This document shows positions 55,496 through 64,000 of a stretch of DNA of 64,000 nucleotides, piece after piece. This stretch comes from Armigeres subalbatus. Lineage: Eukaryota; Arthropoda; Insecta; Diptera; Culicidae. Within the stretch, counting starts at the first letter, position 1; every line of letters starts with the position of its first letter. Under the pieces are notes generated by a model that searched no databases, was not told where the DNA came from, and saw nothing but the letters and a program-made list of their open reading frames with translations. A program made the position numbers and the translations under genes. Location of the stretch: the NCBI RefSeq assembly GCF_024139115.2, contig NC_085140.1, positions 415,660,283 through 415,724,282 on the forward strand, given 5' to 3'.

Positions 55496-56257
55496 TTTAT
55501 TTAGTTTACATCTAAACAGATAACACTGAATCAACAATTTGACGCCACAGTGCATGGTTCGAGGTCGCATCTCTCCATCCTCGAATGCGCCCCACGCTCG
55601 CCAATTTCTTTTGTACCTAGTCTGTCCACCTTGATTGCAGTGTTCCACACCGTCTCGTACCTGCCGTATTGAAAGCGAACACCATCTCTGCAGGGTTGTT
55701 GTTCGACATTCTTGCAACATGTCCTGCCATCGTACCCTTCCGGTTTTAGTCACCTATTGGATACTGGGTTCGCCGTAGAGCTGGGCGACCTCGTGGTTCA
55801 TTCTTCGCTACCACACACCGTCTTCTTGCACGCCGGCAAAGATGGTCCTAAGCACCCGTCTCTAGAATACTCCGAGTGATTGCAAGTCCTACTTGGGCAT
55901 TGTCCATGTTCCATCTCCGTAGAGGACTACCGGTCTTATCAGCGTCTTGTACATAACACATTTGGTGCGGTGGCGAATCTTTTGACCGCAGTTTCTTGTG
56001 GAGCCCGTAGTAGGCCCGACTTCCTCAGATTATGCGCCTTCGTATTTCACGACTAACACTGTTATCAGCCGTTGGCAAGGATCCAAGGTAGATGAATTCC
56101 TCGACCACCTCGAAGGTATCCCCATCTATCGCAACACTGCTTCTCAGGCGGGCCCTGTCGCGCTCGGTTCCGCCCATAAGCATGTACTTTGTCTTCGATG
56201 CATTCACCACAGTCCAACTTTTGTTGCTTCACGTTTCAGGCGGGTGTACAATTGTGC
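55496..56257 (-). mobile_element. RTE-like LINE family C, 5'-truncated 3' part (minus)
   Basis: The minus-strand frame at 56210-56025 gives VNASKTKYMLMGGTERDRAR and VVEEFIYLGSLPTADNSVS, followed by RPVVLY-type and WQDMLQEC blocks in shifted frames. The 3' end (GTTATCTGTTTAGATGTAAA on the minus strand) matches the end of the plus-strand copy at 59820-59845. It has no RT catalytic part. Confidence 0.75.
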
Positions 56258-56259
56258 TG

Positions 56260-56740
56260 AAACTCATTAGACCAATAGCCATTTAGCCGGATGTTACTTC
56301 ACCGAATAGCACATTATTGGGCTAAAAAACTTGTTGGCTCAGTAAAATGAAGAGAATCCATCAATCCAAAATTGACATTTGATTATTTTTCGTCAAAAAG
56401 GCCATTTTTGCAAAACGACCATTTTGGCCAAACAGCATTTTCGGCTGGATTACCTGATCGGCTAAATGACCAGGGTAGGACTGTTTGTTCGAAAGCTATT
56501 AAGCCGAATATATAATTTGAACAAACAAACCATTTCATCAAACCACCGAAGATCATTTTTATTTGATGAAATGGACATACGGCCGGAAATGACGTGTGAT
56601 TGAACTGCCGTTTGGACGAAATAGTCGTTTGGCAGGAAGGGGAACTTGGCCAAAAATGTTATTTACCGAGGTCATTCGACCGCGAATGTCGTTTTCTGAC
56701 GGTTCATATGGCCGAACGAAAATCATCACAGTGAGATATA
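56260..56740. repeat. Decayed GGCCGAA-type repeat
   Basis: Irregular TTTGGCC, ATTTAGCCGG, GTCGTTTGGC, GGTCATTCGACC and GGCCGAACG words resemble a degenerate form of the 17-bp repeat at 405-1090. An isolated AAAGGGTCATTTGGCC lies at about 55468. Confidence 0.5.
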
Positions 56741-57507
56741 AGAATGATAAGCTGGGAAGCTGGGAAGAACCGCTCCACTGCCACACAACCTTACTACTCG
56801 AAGCGCCGTATCTGAAAGAGGTAGAGATGTCAACCTCTGTGCGCTCGTAGTATGTTAAGTGTTTCTTGCAGTTGCAGTGCACCCAGTAGCATTTACAGAT
56901 TCTCACTCAACACTTATAGAGCAACATTTAATGAAGTTACTATATATAATCAGAGACACTTTCGGTATTTCACATCCTCCCTCTGCTCCGAGGAGAAAAA
57001 AAATTGAAGGGTTTTTTGTTTGTACTCAAATCATGAACAGACTGATTCCGGACAGTCATTACATGGAGATTTATCTGAAACAATTCGTAATTTTTGCAGA
57101 AGTGAAAAAAATATCAGCAGGGGTACAGATCAAGGACATCATAACTGTCCAACAACGAAATAACGTTGACATTTTGTAGTTAATAGCGTTTAATGTAGTG
57201 TTCGGAATTTGAAGCAAAGGGTTCGGAATTTGAAACAATTTTTACTAAGCGTGTTTGGCATTTGATACACCATTTGGCAGAATAAAATCAATAAGTATTG
57301 ATTGTTAAAATAACTAAATTATGATTACCAAGCACTTATATGTAAGTTCTAATCATTTGCTGCTCGATGGAAAAAAATATCTATCAATTTATTTTAATTC
57401 ATATGCAATAAAGAACTCCGAACTGAAAAATGTGCTTAAGTGTTCGTAATATGAGTCAAAACGGTAATCATATTACTATAATCTGAATAATAATTGAACC
57501 TCCAATT

Positions 57508-57562
57508 GCTACGAGACGAGCCAGCCTCGGGCTGAATATCTCAATAATAAAGACAAAAAAAA
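57508..57562 (+). mobile_element. 55-bp LINE 3' end with 11-bp target duplication
   Basis: AACCTCCAATT occurs at 57497-57507 and 57563-57573. Between them is GAGCCAGCCTCGGGCTGAAT, ATCTCAATAATAAAGAC and an A-run, the style of a LINE 3' terminus. It is an extreme 5' truncation. Confidence 0.8.
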
Positions 57563-57574
57563 AACCTCCAATTT

Positions 57575-58068
57575 ATCGCTAAAAAGAACAAAGAAAGCTA
57601 AGTGATAATGTTACAAAAACAACCAGCACTGTCTCTCTTTCCTTCGCAATGGTAAATTTAGGCAGCGATCTAAAGTGACTCGATTGCAAAACAACAGCAT
57701 CTAACTGGGAATTCCACCAGTGCGACATTTGCCTTAGCAAAGCAACCAGCACTGTTTCCCTTTCCTATGCGATGTGACATTTTCGTCACGACCTAAAGCG
57801 GTTCTTCTGCAAAACAACAATATCGTAAAAGCAACCGTTGATTTCGCTTGATAAAATGATGCAAACTCTAAAGAGGTTACAAACTCTGCTTCTGTACCGC
57901 TAAATTACCACGCCCCTGGACTAATTATTGGAAACTATTTTCGGAACAACCTTTTTTTCACTCACCTTGGATGAAAAAAAGCACAAACAAATCGAACAAA
58001 AACACACCGCAAAGTTTTTTGTTATGCGAAGAGCGGTTCTTCCACTACGTAATAAACTAGAGCAGCAC
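57575..58068. other. No gene seen
   Basis: AT-rich, with repeated CAACCAGCACTGT and TTCTGCAAAACAACA words (near 57620-57650, 57740-57760 and 57805) that suggest a weak duplication. No ORF of interest. Confidence 0.4.
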
Positions 58069-58151
58069 TTCAGACAGAATCACAAATCGACAACGTTCTG
58101 ATTGATGGACGGCACTTCTTCGACATTATCGACGTCAGGACGAATCGTGGT

Positions 58152-58295
58152 CTTGACAGATACGTATTTCGACCTCAACAGTAAGGCCGTCTTCAGTGTC
58201 TCGTACTTGACTCGACTCGATTCAATGGGATTGTATTAACTCGTCTTATGACAAGTGAAGACATTCCACTAAAAAGCTCAAAATAATTTTCTTAT
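58152..58295. mobile_element. Dispersed palindromic repeat, copy 3, with 11-bp duplication
   Basis: CGAATCGTGGT occurs at 58141-58151 and 58296-58306, flanking exactly 144 bp that contain GATACGTATTTCGACCTC, GTAAGGCCGTCTTCAGTGTC, TCGTACTTGACTCGAC, ACTCGTCTTATGACAAG and CATTCCACTAAAAAGC. The LINE sequence reads through when it is removed, so both ends are fixed. This shows the family is mobile. Confidence 0.85.
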
Positions 58296-58640
58296 CGAAT
58301 CGTGGTGCTAACATCGACTCTGACCACTATCTGGTGATGCTTAAACTGCGCCCAAAACTATCCGTCATCAACAATGTTCAGAACCAACGACCGCCGCGAT
58401 ACGACTGAAGCAACCTGATGTCGCCACTGCATAAGAGCAGCATCTCGAGGCAGCGTTGCCGGAAGAGGGTGAGCTCGATGGAGCCCCTCTTGAGGACAGT
58501 TGGAATACAGTCAAAGCAGCCATTAACGACACTGCAACGCTGCAACAAGGTACCCTGCAAAACGTGGAACGTTATAGACGGAAGCGGAAACAGCAGACCC
58601 ACCTTTTTCCCAGATCATCTTCCGTCGTCTGTCACCATTA

Positions 58641-59051
58641 GTGAATGCGTTCGTGGAAAGTTATCAAGCCGGATTCGTTAACGGCCGCTCGAGAACGGGC
58701 CAGATCCTTACTGTACGGCAAATCCACCAAAAATGCCGTGAATACCAGGTCCCAACGCACAATCTGTTCATTGATTTCAAGGCGGCATATAACAGTATAG
58801 TCCGCGTAGAGCTATGGAAAATTATGGACGAGAACAGCTTCCCTGGGAAGCTTACCAGACTGATCAAACCAACGGTGGATGGTGTGCAAAACTGTGTGAA
58901 GATTTCGGGCGAACACAGTTCGTTCGAATCGCGCCGGGGACTAAGACAAGGTGATGGACTTTCGTGCCTGTTGTTCAATATTGCTCTAGAAGGTGTCATG
59001 CGGAGGGCCGGGTGTAACAGCCGGGGTACGATTTTCAATAGATTAAGTTAA
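58641..59051 (+). pseudogene. RT fragment of family C LINE (plus copy)
   Basis: A 136-codon open frame from NAFVESYQAGFVNGRSRTG to NSRGTIFNRLS, covering RT motifs A to B. It ends at a TAA immediately before the catalytic block, which itself reads FTDY. Confidence 0.75.
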
Positions 59052-59097
59052 TTTATTTGTTTCACGGATTACATGGACTTTATAGGCATTTGCAAAG

Positions 59098-59718
59098 GTG
59101 GCAGAGTTGTACACCCGCCTGAAACGTGAAGCAACAAAATTTGGACTGGTGGTGAATGCATCGAAGACAAAGTACATGCTTGTGGGCGGAACCGAGCGCG
59201 ACAGGGTCAGTCTGGAAAGTAGTGCTACGATAGACGGGGATACCTTCGAGGTGGTCGAGGAATTCGTCTACCTCGAATCCTTGCTAACGGCTGATAACAA
59301 TGTTAGTCGTGAAATACGAAGGCGCATCATCTGTGGAAGTCGGGCCTACTACGGGATCCAGAAGAAACTGCGGTCAAAAAAGATTCACCACCACATCAAA
59401 TGTGTCATGTACAAGACGCTGATAAGACCGGTAGTCCTCTACGGACATGAAACACGAGGAGGACTTGCAAGCACTCAGAGTATTCGAGAGACGGTGTTTA
59501 GAGCCATCTTTGGCGATGTACAAGAAGACAATGTGTGGCGGCGAAGAATGAACCACGAGCTCACCCAGCTCTACATCGAACTCAATATCCAAGACAAAAC
59601 CCAATATCCAGAGCAGGACATGTTGCAAGAATGCCGGACAGCAACCCTGCAAAGATGGTGTACGCTTCCGATCCGTCAGGTACGAGACGGCGTGGAGCGC
59701 AACGTGCGAGGTGAGTAG
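59098..59718 (+). pseudogene. Post-RT tail of family C LINE (plus copy)
   Basis: An open frame of 206 codons with AELYTRLKREATKFGLVVNA, KTKYMLVGGTERD, DTFEVVEEFVYLESLLTAD, KTLIRPVVLYGHETRGGL and RRRMNHELTQL. It is well preserved but detached from the RT. Confidence 0.75.
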
Positions 59719-59845
59719 ACCAGGTACAGAACGACTTGGCAAGCGTGGGGCGCATTCGAGAATGAAAAAAAGGGGACTCGAACCGTGTAGTGTGGCGTCA
59801 AATAATTAGTTCAGTGTTATCTGTTTAGATGTAAACTAAATCAAT

Positions 59846-60480
59846 GAAATGAGTGTCTCTAATCCAGTTTTTTTATTTCAATACATGCTGCACCGAAAAC
59901 ATGATAAACTACAGATAGTTCACGACACTCCGTAGTGCGTTGATTGTCAAATGTCGCAAATGTCATATCGAATGCGTTTGAAAGGTCACAAGATCTGTTT
60001 TATAATAAATCAATAGTCAAAATAGATAACTGATCCGATTCTAAGCAAGCAATACATAAGACATCTTCATGTTTTTAAACATGACTTTTAAGAGAAACAG
60101 AGTGCATAAACTCAAAAACTTGAAAATCAATTTAACATGGTCCAAACATAAACGGAACTAATCGTAAAGTACACTTGTACTGCCGCTAACCGCAAGTCGA
60201 CTTGCGGTTAGCGGCAGTGTAGAGCACACCAAAAGCTTCCGTTTAGAGGTTGTTGCGATGATTTCCGGCGTTTATATCTCTTAGTAGATTTTTTGAAAAT
60301 TTAAGATAGCCCAAAAGCACTAAATCGACTTGAGCAGCCTCGAAATTTTATCCGAATCAGCTGAAAATTTGACAGAAGGCTTATTTATATTTTATATTTA
60401 TATGAATTGTGATTCTGGGCCGGTTGACCGTTTGAATTTTTGATACTTTTTGAAAACATGAAGAGGTCTACTATACATAC
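59846..60480. other. No gene seen; contains a perfect palindrome
   Basis: AT-rich DNA. The only notable structure is the palindrome at 60179-60218, listed separately. Confidence 0.45.
60179..60218. repeat. 40-bp perfect palindrome
   Basis: The 20-bp half ACTGCCGCTAACCGCAAGTC is followed directly by its exact reverse complement, with no loop. It is GC-rich in an AT-rich surround. It could be the junction of a tail-to-tail small element or a protein-binding dyad. Confidence 0.9.
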
Positions 60481-61515
60481 TTGATACTTGATGGGCTACA
60501 GCTCTTCGATGAACCTACGCCGAATGGAGTATCCTTCTCCACTGGACTCGATCCTGGGCCAATCGCTTCCAGTCGCCCTGAACATTGAGCGCTCTCAGGT
60601 CCTCTTCAACTGCAAAAAGCCATCGTGTACGCGGCCTTCCACGAAGCCTGCGGCCTCTTCCGGGTTCTCTACTAAATATTATCTTCGCTTAACGTTCTTC
60701 CGGCATACGAACAACGTGACCAGCCCACCGTAGTCTGCCGTATTGGATCACTTATAAAATACTGAAAATATCACTTAAATAAATAGAAACAAAAAAAAAA
60801 TTGTGCCGTTTCTCAACAGACAGATTTGTTCGCTAATGGGTTTCCAACTCATCACTCGCTTCATCTGCTTGCCCATAACTACGAAACCAACTCCATGCTC
60901 TGCTTTTCCGCCGCCGCTGTGATTGGTGTTATGCTTGAATGCAGCGTTGGTCGTGGGGTCCACGGCTCGGAATTCACGTTCTCCGGATCTAGGCCATCGG
61001 AATAGCGGTCACGTTTACTCCAACCTTCTGCAGTTCACGAGCCAGAAGGCTCACTCGTCCAGGTTCATTTAGGGTCCTTACATTCCAGGTACCGAGTTTC
61101 TAATCATAGTCCTTATTTCGTTGCCGGGTCGGTTGCCAAAAATAACGTTCTATTTTTCTTCTATCTCCATTTTTTCGTGGTTTTTGAGACGCTTCAGTAA
61201 GCTACCTTACTGGGGTCACGTTACCTACATCGCGCTGGTGGGGCTGCCACCTTAGGTATAGCTGACGCGATACAGCATTTCGTTGATCAGCCGCTAGGTA
61301 CCAGGCAGACGCTGTTTGAGCCGCACCTCCTGGTGAACAGACGCTCGAGGCGTACCTTCTCACTCTAGCTGATGTCAGAAGGACAAGTACACAACCCTTA
61401 GCTGGCGGTCTTTTGTCATCGGACGACCAGTGGAACGTGAGAAAGGAACTTGTGGGGATCAGAGCTCTGTTGGGTGCTCCTTCCTTGATGTCAACCCACC
61501 ATTTTGCAGTCTACT
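60480..61515 (-). mobile_element. Internally deleted RTE-like LINE, family D (minus)
   Basis: The minus strand has a 5' UTR (61515 to about 61100) sharing words with the 5' UTR of family B (GACGCTGTTTG, GCACCTCCT, GATGTCAGAA, ACAACCCTTAGCTG). An endonuclease start follows (DPTTNAAFKHNTNHSGGGKA near 60960, GVGFVVMGKQMKRV). It then jumps to the C-terminal tail (RLRWAGHVVRMPEE, RGRPRTRWLFAVEEDLRALN near 60640). The RT is missing entirely. Confidence 0.7.
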
Positions 61516-61524
61516 ATACATACA

Positions 61525-61815
61525 CGGGAACAAATCCATTCCCGAAAATAAAAAATATGACTCATGATTTCATGAATCTAGTGCTTTTTCATGTTATAAA
61601 TATGTTTTATGATCTGTTTTCCATAACACGTTGATGCGTTACGATTTGGAGTACCAATAACAAATCAGAGCGAAGACTCATGAAATCATGAGTCATCAAA
61701 TCTGAAATCATGATTTGAACTCATGAAACTGGGAGCTTTATTCTTAGAATCATGAGTCAGTTGATCTAAAATCATGAATCAAATTCATGAAAATGGGAGA
61801 TTATGCATGACTGAG
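61525..61815. repeat. TCATGATTTCATGA-rich dispersed repeat, copy 2
   Basis: CGGGAACAAATCCATTCCCG at the left, ACTCATGATTTCATGA, AACACGTTGATGCGTTACG, TCATGAAATCATGAGTCAT and further ATCATGA words. See the copy at 29460-29870. Confidence 0.6.
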
Positions 61816-61849
61816 TGCTCGGCTTGTTTGTGATTTATACATTCTTGTT

Positions 61850-62760
61850 TGCAGTTCCAGAAGACAATGCATATCAGCAATCACGAAAGACCCAATAATG
61901 CCCAATAAAGGGTTAATCTCGATTTCAGAAAAGTTTAATAGCCTTTGTCTATTTGCCTCCTACTCACAATCCAACTCCTTTACACATCTCACGATCGCCG
62001 CAAAATTACCTTATAAAAGGAAGAAAGATTGTTTATCCGTACTGACAAGAAGTTAATCAACGCACACTGCCCTTTGTTGCAGTGTCTCACTAGTACTATA
62101 TCACGCAAAGTTCATTGGTACTATACCACGTAGGTACCTTCAGAATCATTTTCAAAAGTTTATTTTGAATCCTCTGAAGTGCCTTCTTTCTGGTATTGCA
62201 GCAGCTAGTTCATATTGGCACAGCATTCAATATGGCTGGTCTAAACATTTGTTTGTAAATCGAAAATGTGTTCTTAAAACAAAGTTTTGATTTTCTGTTT
62301 ATAAGTGGATTTAGACACTTAATACATTTGTTACATTTGGCTTGAATGCCTTCAATGCGATTTTTAAAAGTTAAACAGAAATCCTAAATATTTAGCTTAG
62401 CTAGACCAATTAATTGGAGCCCCATTCCTTGAAGCCTTGTTGGAGCCCAGTGACAATATGTCTGCTAGAAGGTTTCAAATAAGAAGCTCTCGGCTTATGT
62501 GGGAAAATTATAAGCTGAGTTTTGGAAGCATTCGAGGGAATTTTCCATTTTTGCAAATAAGTGGTAAAAATATCCAAACTTTTTTGCAATCTACTACAAA
62601 TGACACGAAGGCTTCGCCCTTTGGCGGAAGGGCCCGTGTCATCTGCAAACAAAGATTTTTGACACCCTGGTGGTAAATCAGATACCTAAGTCAGAAGTAA
62701 AAATGATATTCAATATGCAGCCTTGGGGAACACCAGCTCTTACAAGTAACACTAGTCAAC
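61850..62760 (-). mobile_element. Juan/Jockey-like LINE 3' fragment (minus)
   Basis: The minus-strand frame at 62652-62410 reads MFADDTGPSAKGRSLRVICS, then LQKSLDIFTTYLQKWKIPS and NASKTQLIIFPHKPRASYLK. This is the pattern of mosquito Juan elements (Jockey clade) as I remember them. Frames at 62340-62150 continue with LAAAIPERR-type and FKNTF-like blocks out of frame. The FADD motif is kept, but the element is 5' truncated and frameshifted. Confidence 0.75.
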
Positions 62761-62879
62761 AGTGTTTTACTCCCTTCAACCATTCTTAGTGTACTTGAAA
62801 GATTTTTCTTCGCTGAATTCAGTCATGTATTCAGATTTTTTGTAACACGTCCAGTTTTTGAGAAAAAAGGGTTTAAATT

Positions 62880-64000
62880 CACAAAACTACGTATTCTTAT
62901 GGGAATTTGGTTTCTCTGTTCTGTAAAGCTGGTTTTCGGTTTATAACTTTGAGAAAGAGGTTTGAATTATATAGAAGAAATCGTACAAGATCTAAGTAAG
63001 TTGTTGAATCTTATTTGACACGTTCAATTGTTGTGAAAAACGGAATTGAATTCACAAAAGTACGTATTTTCATAGGAATTTGCTTCCTCTCCTCTGCAAA
63101 ACGGAATTTCGGCTCCTCACTTTTAGAATAAAGTTTGAATTTTGTAGGATGGGCCTTGTAGAATACATTTGGATTGTTGGATTTCATTTGGCACGTTCAT
63201 TTGTTGGGGAAAACGGAATTAAATTCACAAAAGTACGCATTTTCATAGAAATTTGTTTACTCTCCTCTACAAAGCTGAATTTCGGCTCCTCACTTTTAGA
63301 ACAAAGTTTGAATTTTGTAGAATGGGCCTTGTAGAATGCATGTGGGTTGTTGGATTTCATTTGGCACGTTCAATTGTTGTGAAAAACGGAATTGAATTCA
63401 CAAAAGTACGTATTTTCATAGAAATTTGTTTTCTCTCCTCTACAAAGCTGAATTTCGGCTCCTCACTTTTAGAATAAAGTTTGAATTTTGTAGAATGGGC
63501 CTTGTAGAATGCATGTGGGTTGTTGGATTTCATTTGGCACGTTCATTTGTTGTGAAAAACGGAATTTAATTAACAAAAGTACGTATTTTCATAGAAATTT
63601 GTTTTCTCTCCTCTACAAAGCTAAATTTCGGCTCCTCACTTTTAGAATAAAGTTTAAATTTGGTGAAATGGGTCTTGTAGAATGCATGTGGGTTGTTGGA
63701 TTTCATTTGGCACGTTCATTTGTTGTGAAAAACGGAATTAAATTCACAAAAGTACGTATTTTCATAGGAATTTGTTTTCTCTCCTCTGCAAAGCTGAATT
63801 TCGGCTCCTCACTTTTAGAATAAAGTTTGAATTTTGTAGGATGGGCCTTGTAGAATGCATGTGGGTTGTTGGAATTCATTTGGCACGTACATTTGTTGTG
63901 AAAAACGTAATTTCATTCACAAAAGTACGTATTTTCATAGAAATTTGTTTTCTCTCCTCTGCAAAGCTGAATTTCGGCTCCTCACTTTTAGAATAAAGTT
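62880..64000. repeat. 173-bp satellite array, open at right edge
   Basis: The block TTTCGGCTCCTCACTTTTAG recurs near 63108, 63281, 63454, 63627, 63800 and 63973, exactly 173 bp apart. A diverged unit precedes it at about 62900. Units share TGGATTTCATTTGGCACGTT, TTGTTGTGAAAAACG and ACAAAAGTACGTATTTTCAT. The + strand ORFs of 74-104 codons cannot continue through it because 173 is not a multiple of three. Confidence 0.9.

Larger units (their letters stand above)
58069..59845 (+). mobile_element. RTE-like LINE family C, plus-strand copy (dead)
   Basis: It begins in the endonuclease C-terminus (QIDNVLIDGRHFFDIIDVR). That is interrupted at 58152 by a 144-bp element and resumes with NIDSDHYLVMLKLRPKLSV. 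RT follows (ESYQAGFVNGRSRTGQILTV, LFIDFKAAYNSI, GLRQGDGLSCLLFNIALEGV). The catalytic block reads FTDY where FADD is expected, just after an in-frame TAA near 59048. The tail (NASKTKYMLVGGTERD, RPVVLYGHE, MNHELTQL) ends at GTTATCTGTTTAGATGTAAA near 59840. Confidence 0.8.

Noticed and set aside
63080..64000. Series of 74-104-codon ORFs near the right edge as a gene family
   Set aside because: They follow the 173-bp satellite period, which breaks frame each unit. No domain is present.

Overview
The window is a repeat-rich stretch of insect nuclear DNA, most likely from a culicine mosquito and probably Aedes. I infer this from a Juan/Jockey-type LINE remnant, several RTE-like LINE families, a tRNA-derived SINE, many small foldback elements and a host gene with kilobase introns. 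None of this was checked against a database.

Only one host gene is recognised with confidence: part of Shaw (Kv3-type voltage-gated K+ channel) on the + strand. Its exons lie at 21219-21413, 21501-21719, 27075-27678 and 28058-28147 and run from the end of the T1 linker through S1-S6 into the cytoplasmic tail. The T1 (tetramerisation) exons and the terminal exon are not visible. Much of the window, both left of 21219 and right of 28147, may therefore be Shaw intron. The 5.36-kb intron between the second and third visible exons is mostly a ~3.6-kb satellite of alternating 11-12-bp units. It is open in several reading frames on both strands and so produces very long spurious ORFs.

Layout: 1-1090, 17-bp-unit foldback element. 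4.3-9.5 kb, small repeats, LINE scraps and MITEs. 9.66-12.77 kb, TTAA-flanked element with 17-bp terminal inverted repeats and ~151-bp tandem repeats in its arms. 15.0-17.97 kb, decayed I-like LINE with a nested antisense LINE fragment. 18-28.1 kb, Shaw exons and introns. 30.6-33.5 kb, RTE-like LINE (family C, minus) broken by a 107-bp MITE. 33.7-34.4 kb, ~150-bp tandem repeat. 38.75-42.3 kb, long RTE-like LINE (family B, minus) with nested insertions. 42.6-43.06 kb, SINE with a perfect 12-bp target duplication. 43.83-48.46 kb, LTR element. 48.8-50.0 kb, degenerate relative of the Shaw-intron satellite. 50.5-50.9 kb, MITE and 114-bp-arm hairpin. 55.5-59.85 kb, two family C LINE copies in inverted orientation. 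60.5-61.5 kb, internally deleted LINE. 61.85-62.76 kb, Juan-like LINE. 62.88 kb to the right edge, 173-bp satellite.

The best candidate for something undescribed is the 4.63-kb LTR element at 43831-48458. Its ~984-bp LTRs differ at only about five positions. It has no recognisable gag or pol. It carries one intact 272-codon ORF of unknown family, and downstream of it a chain of well-formed splice sites on the opposite strand. Second is the TTAA-flanked foldback element with internal satellite arms; third is the intronic satellite in Shaw.
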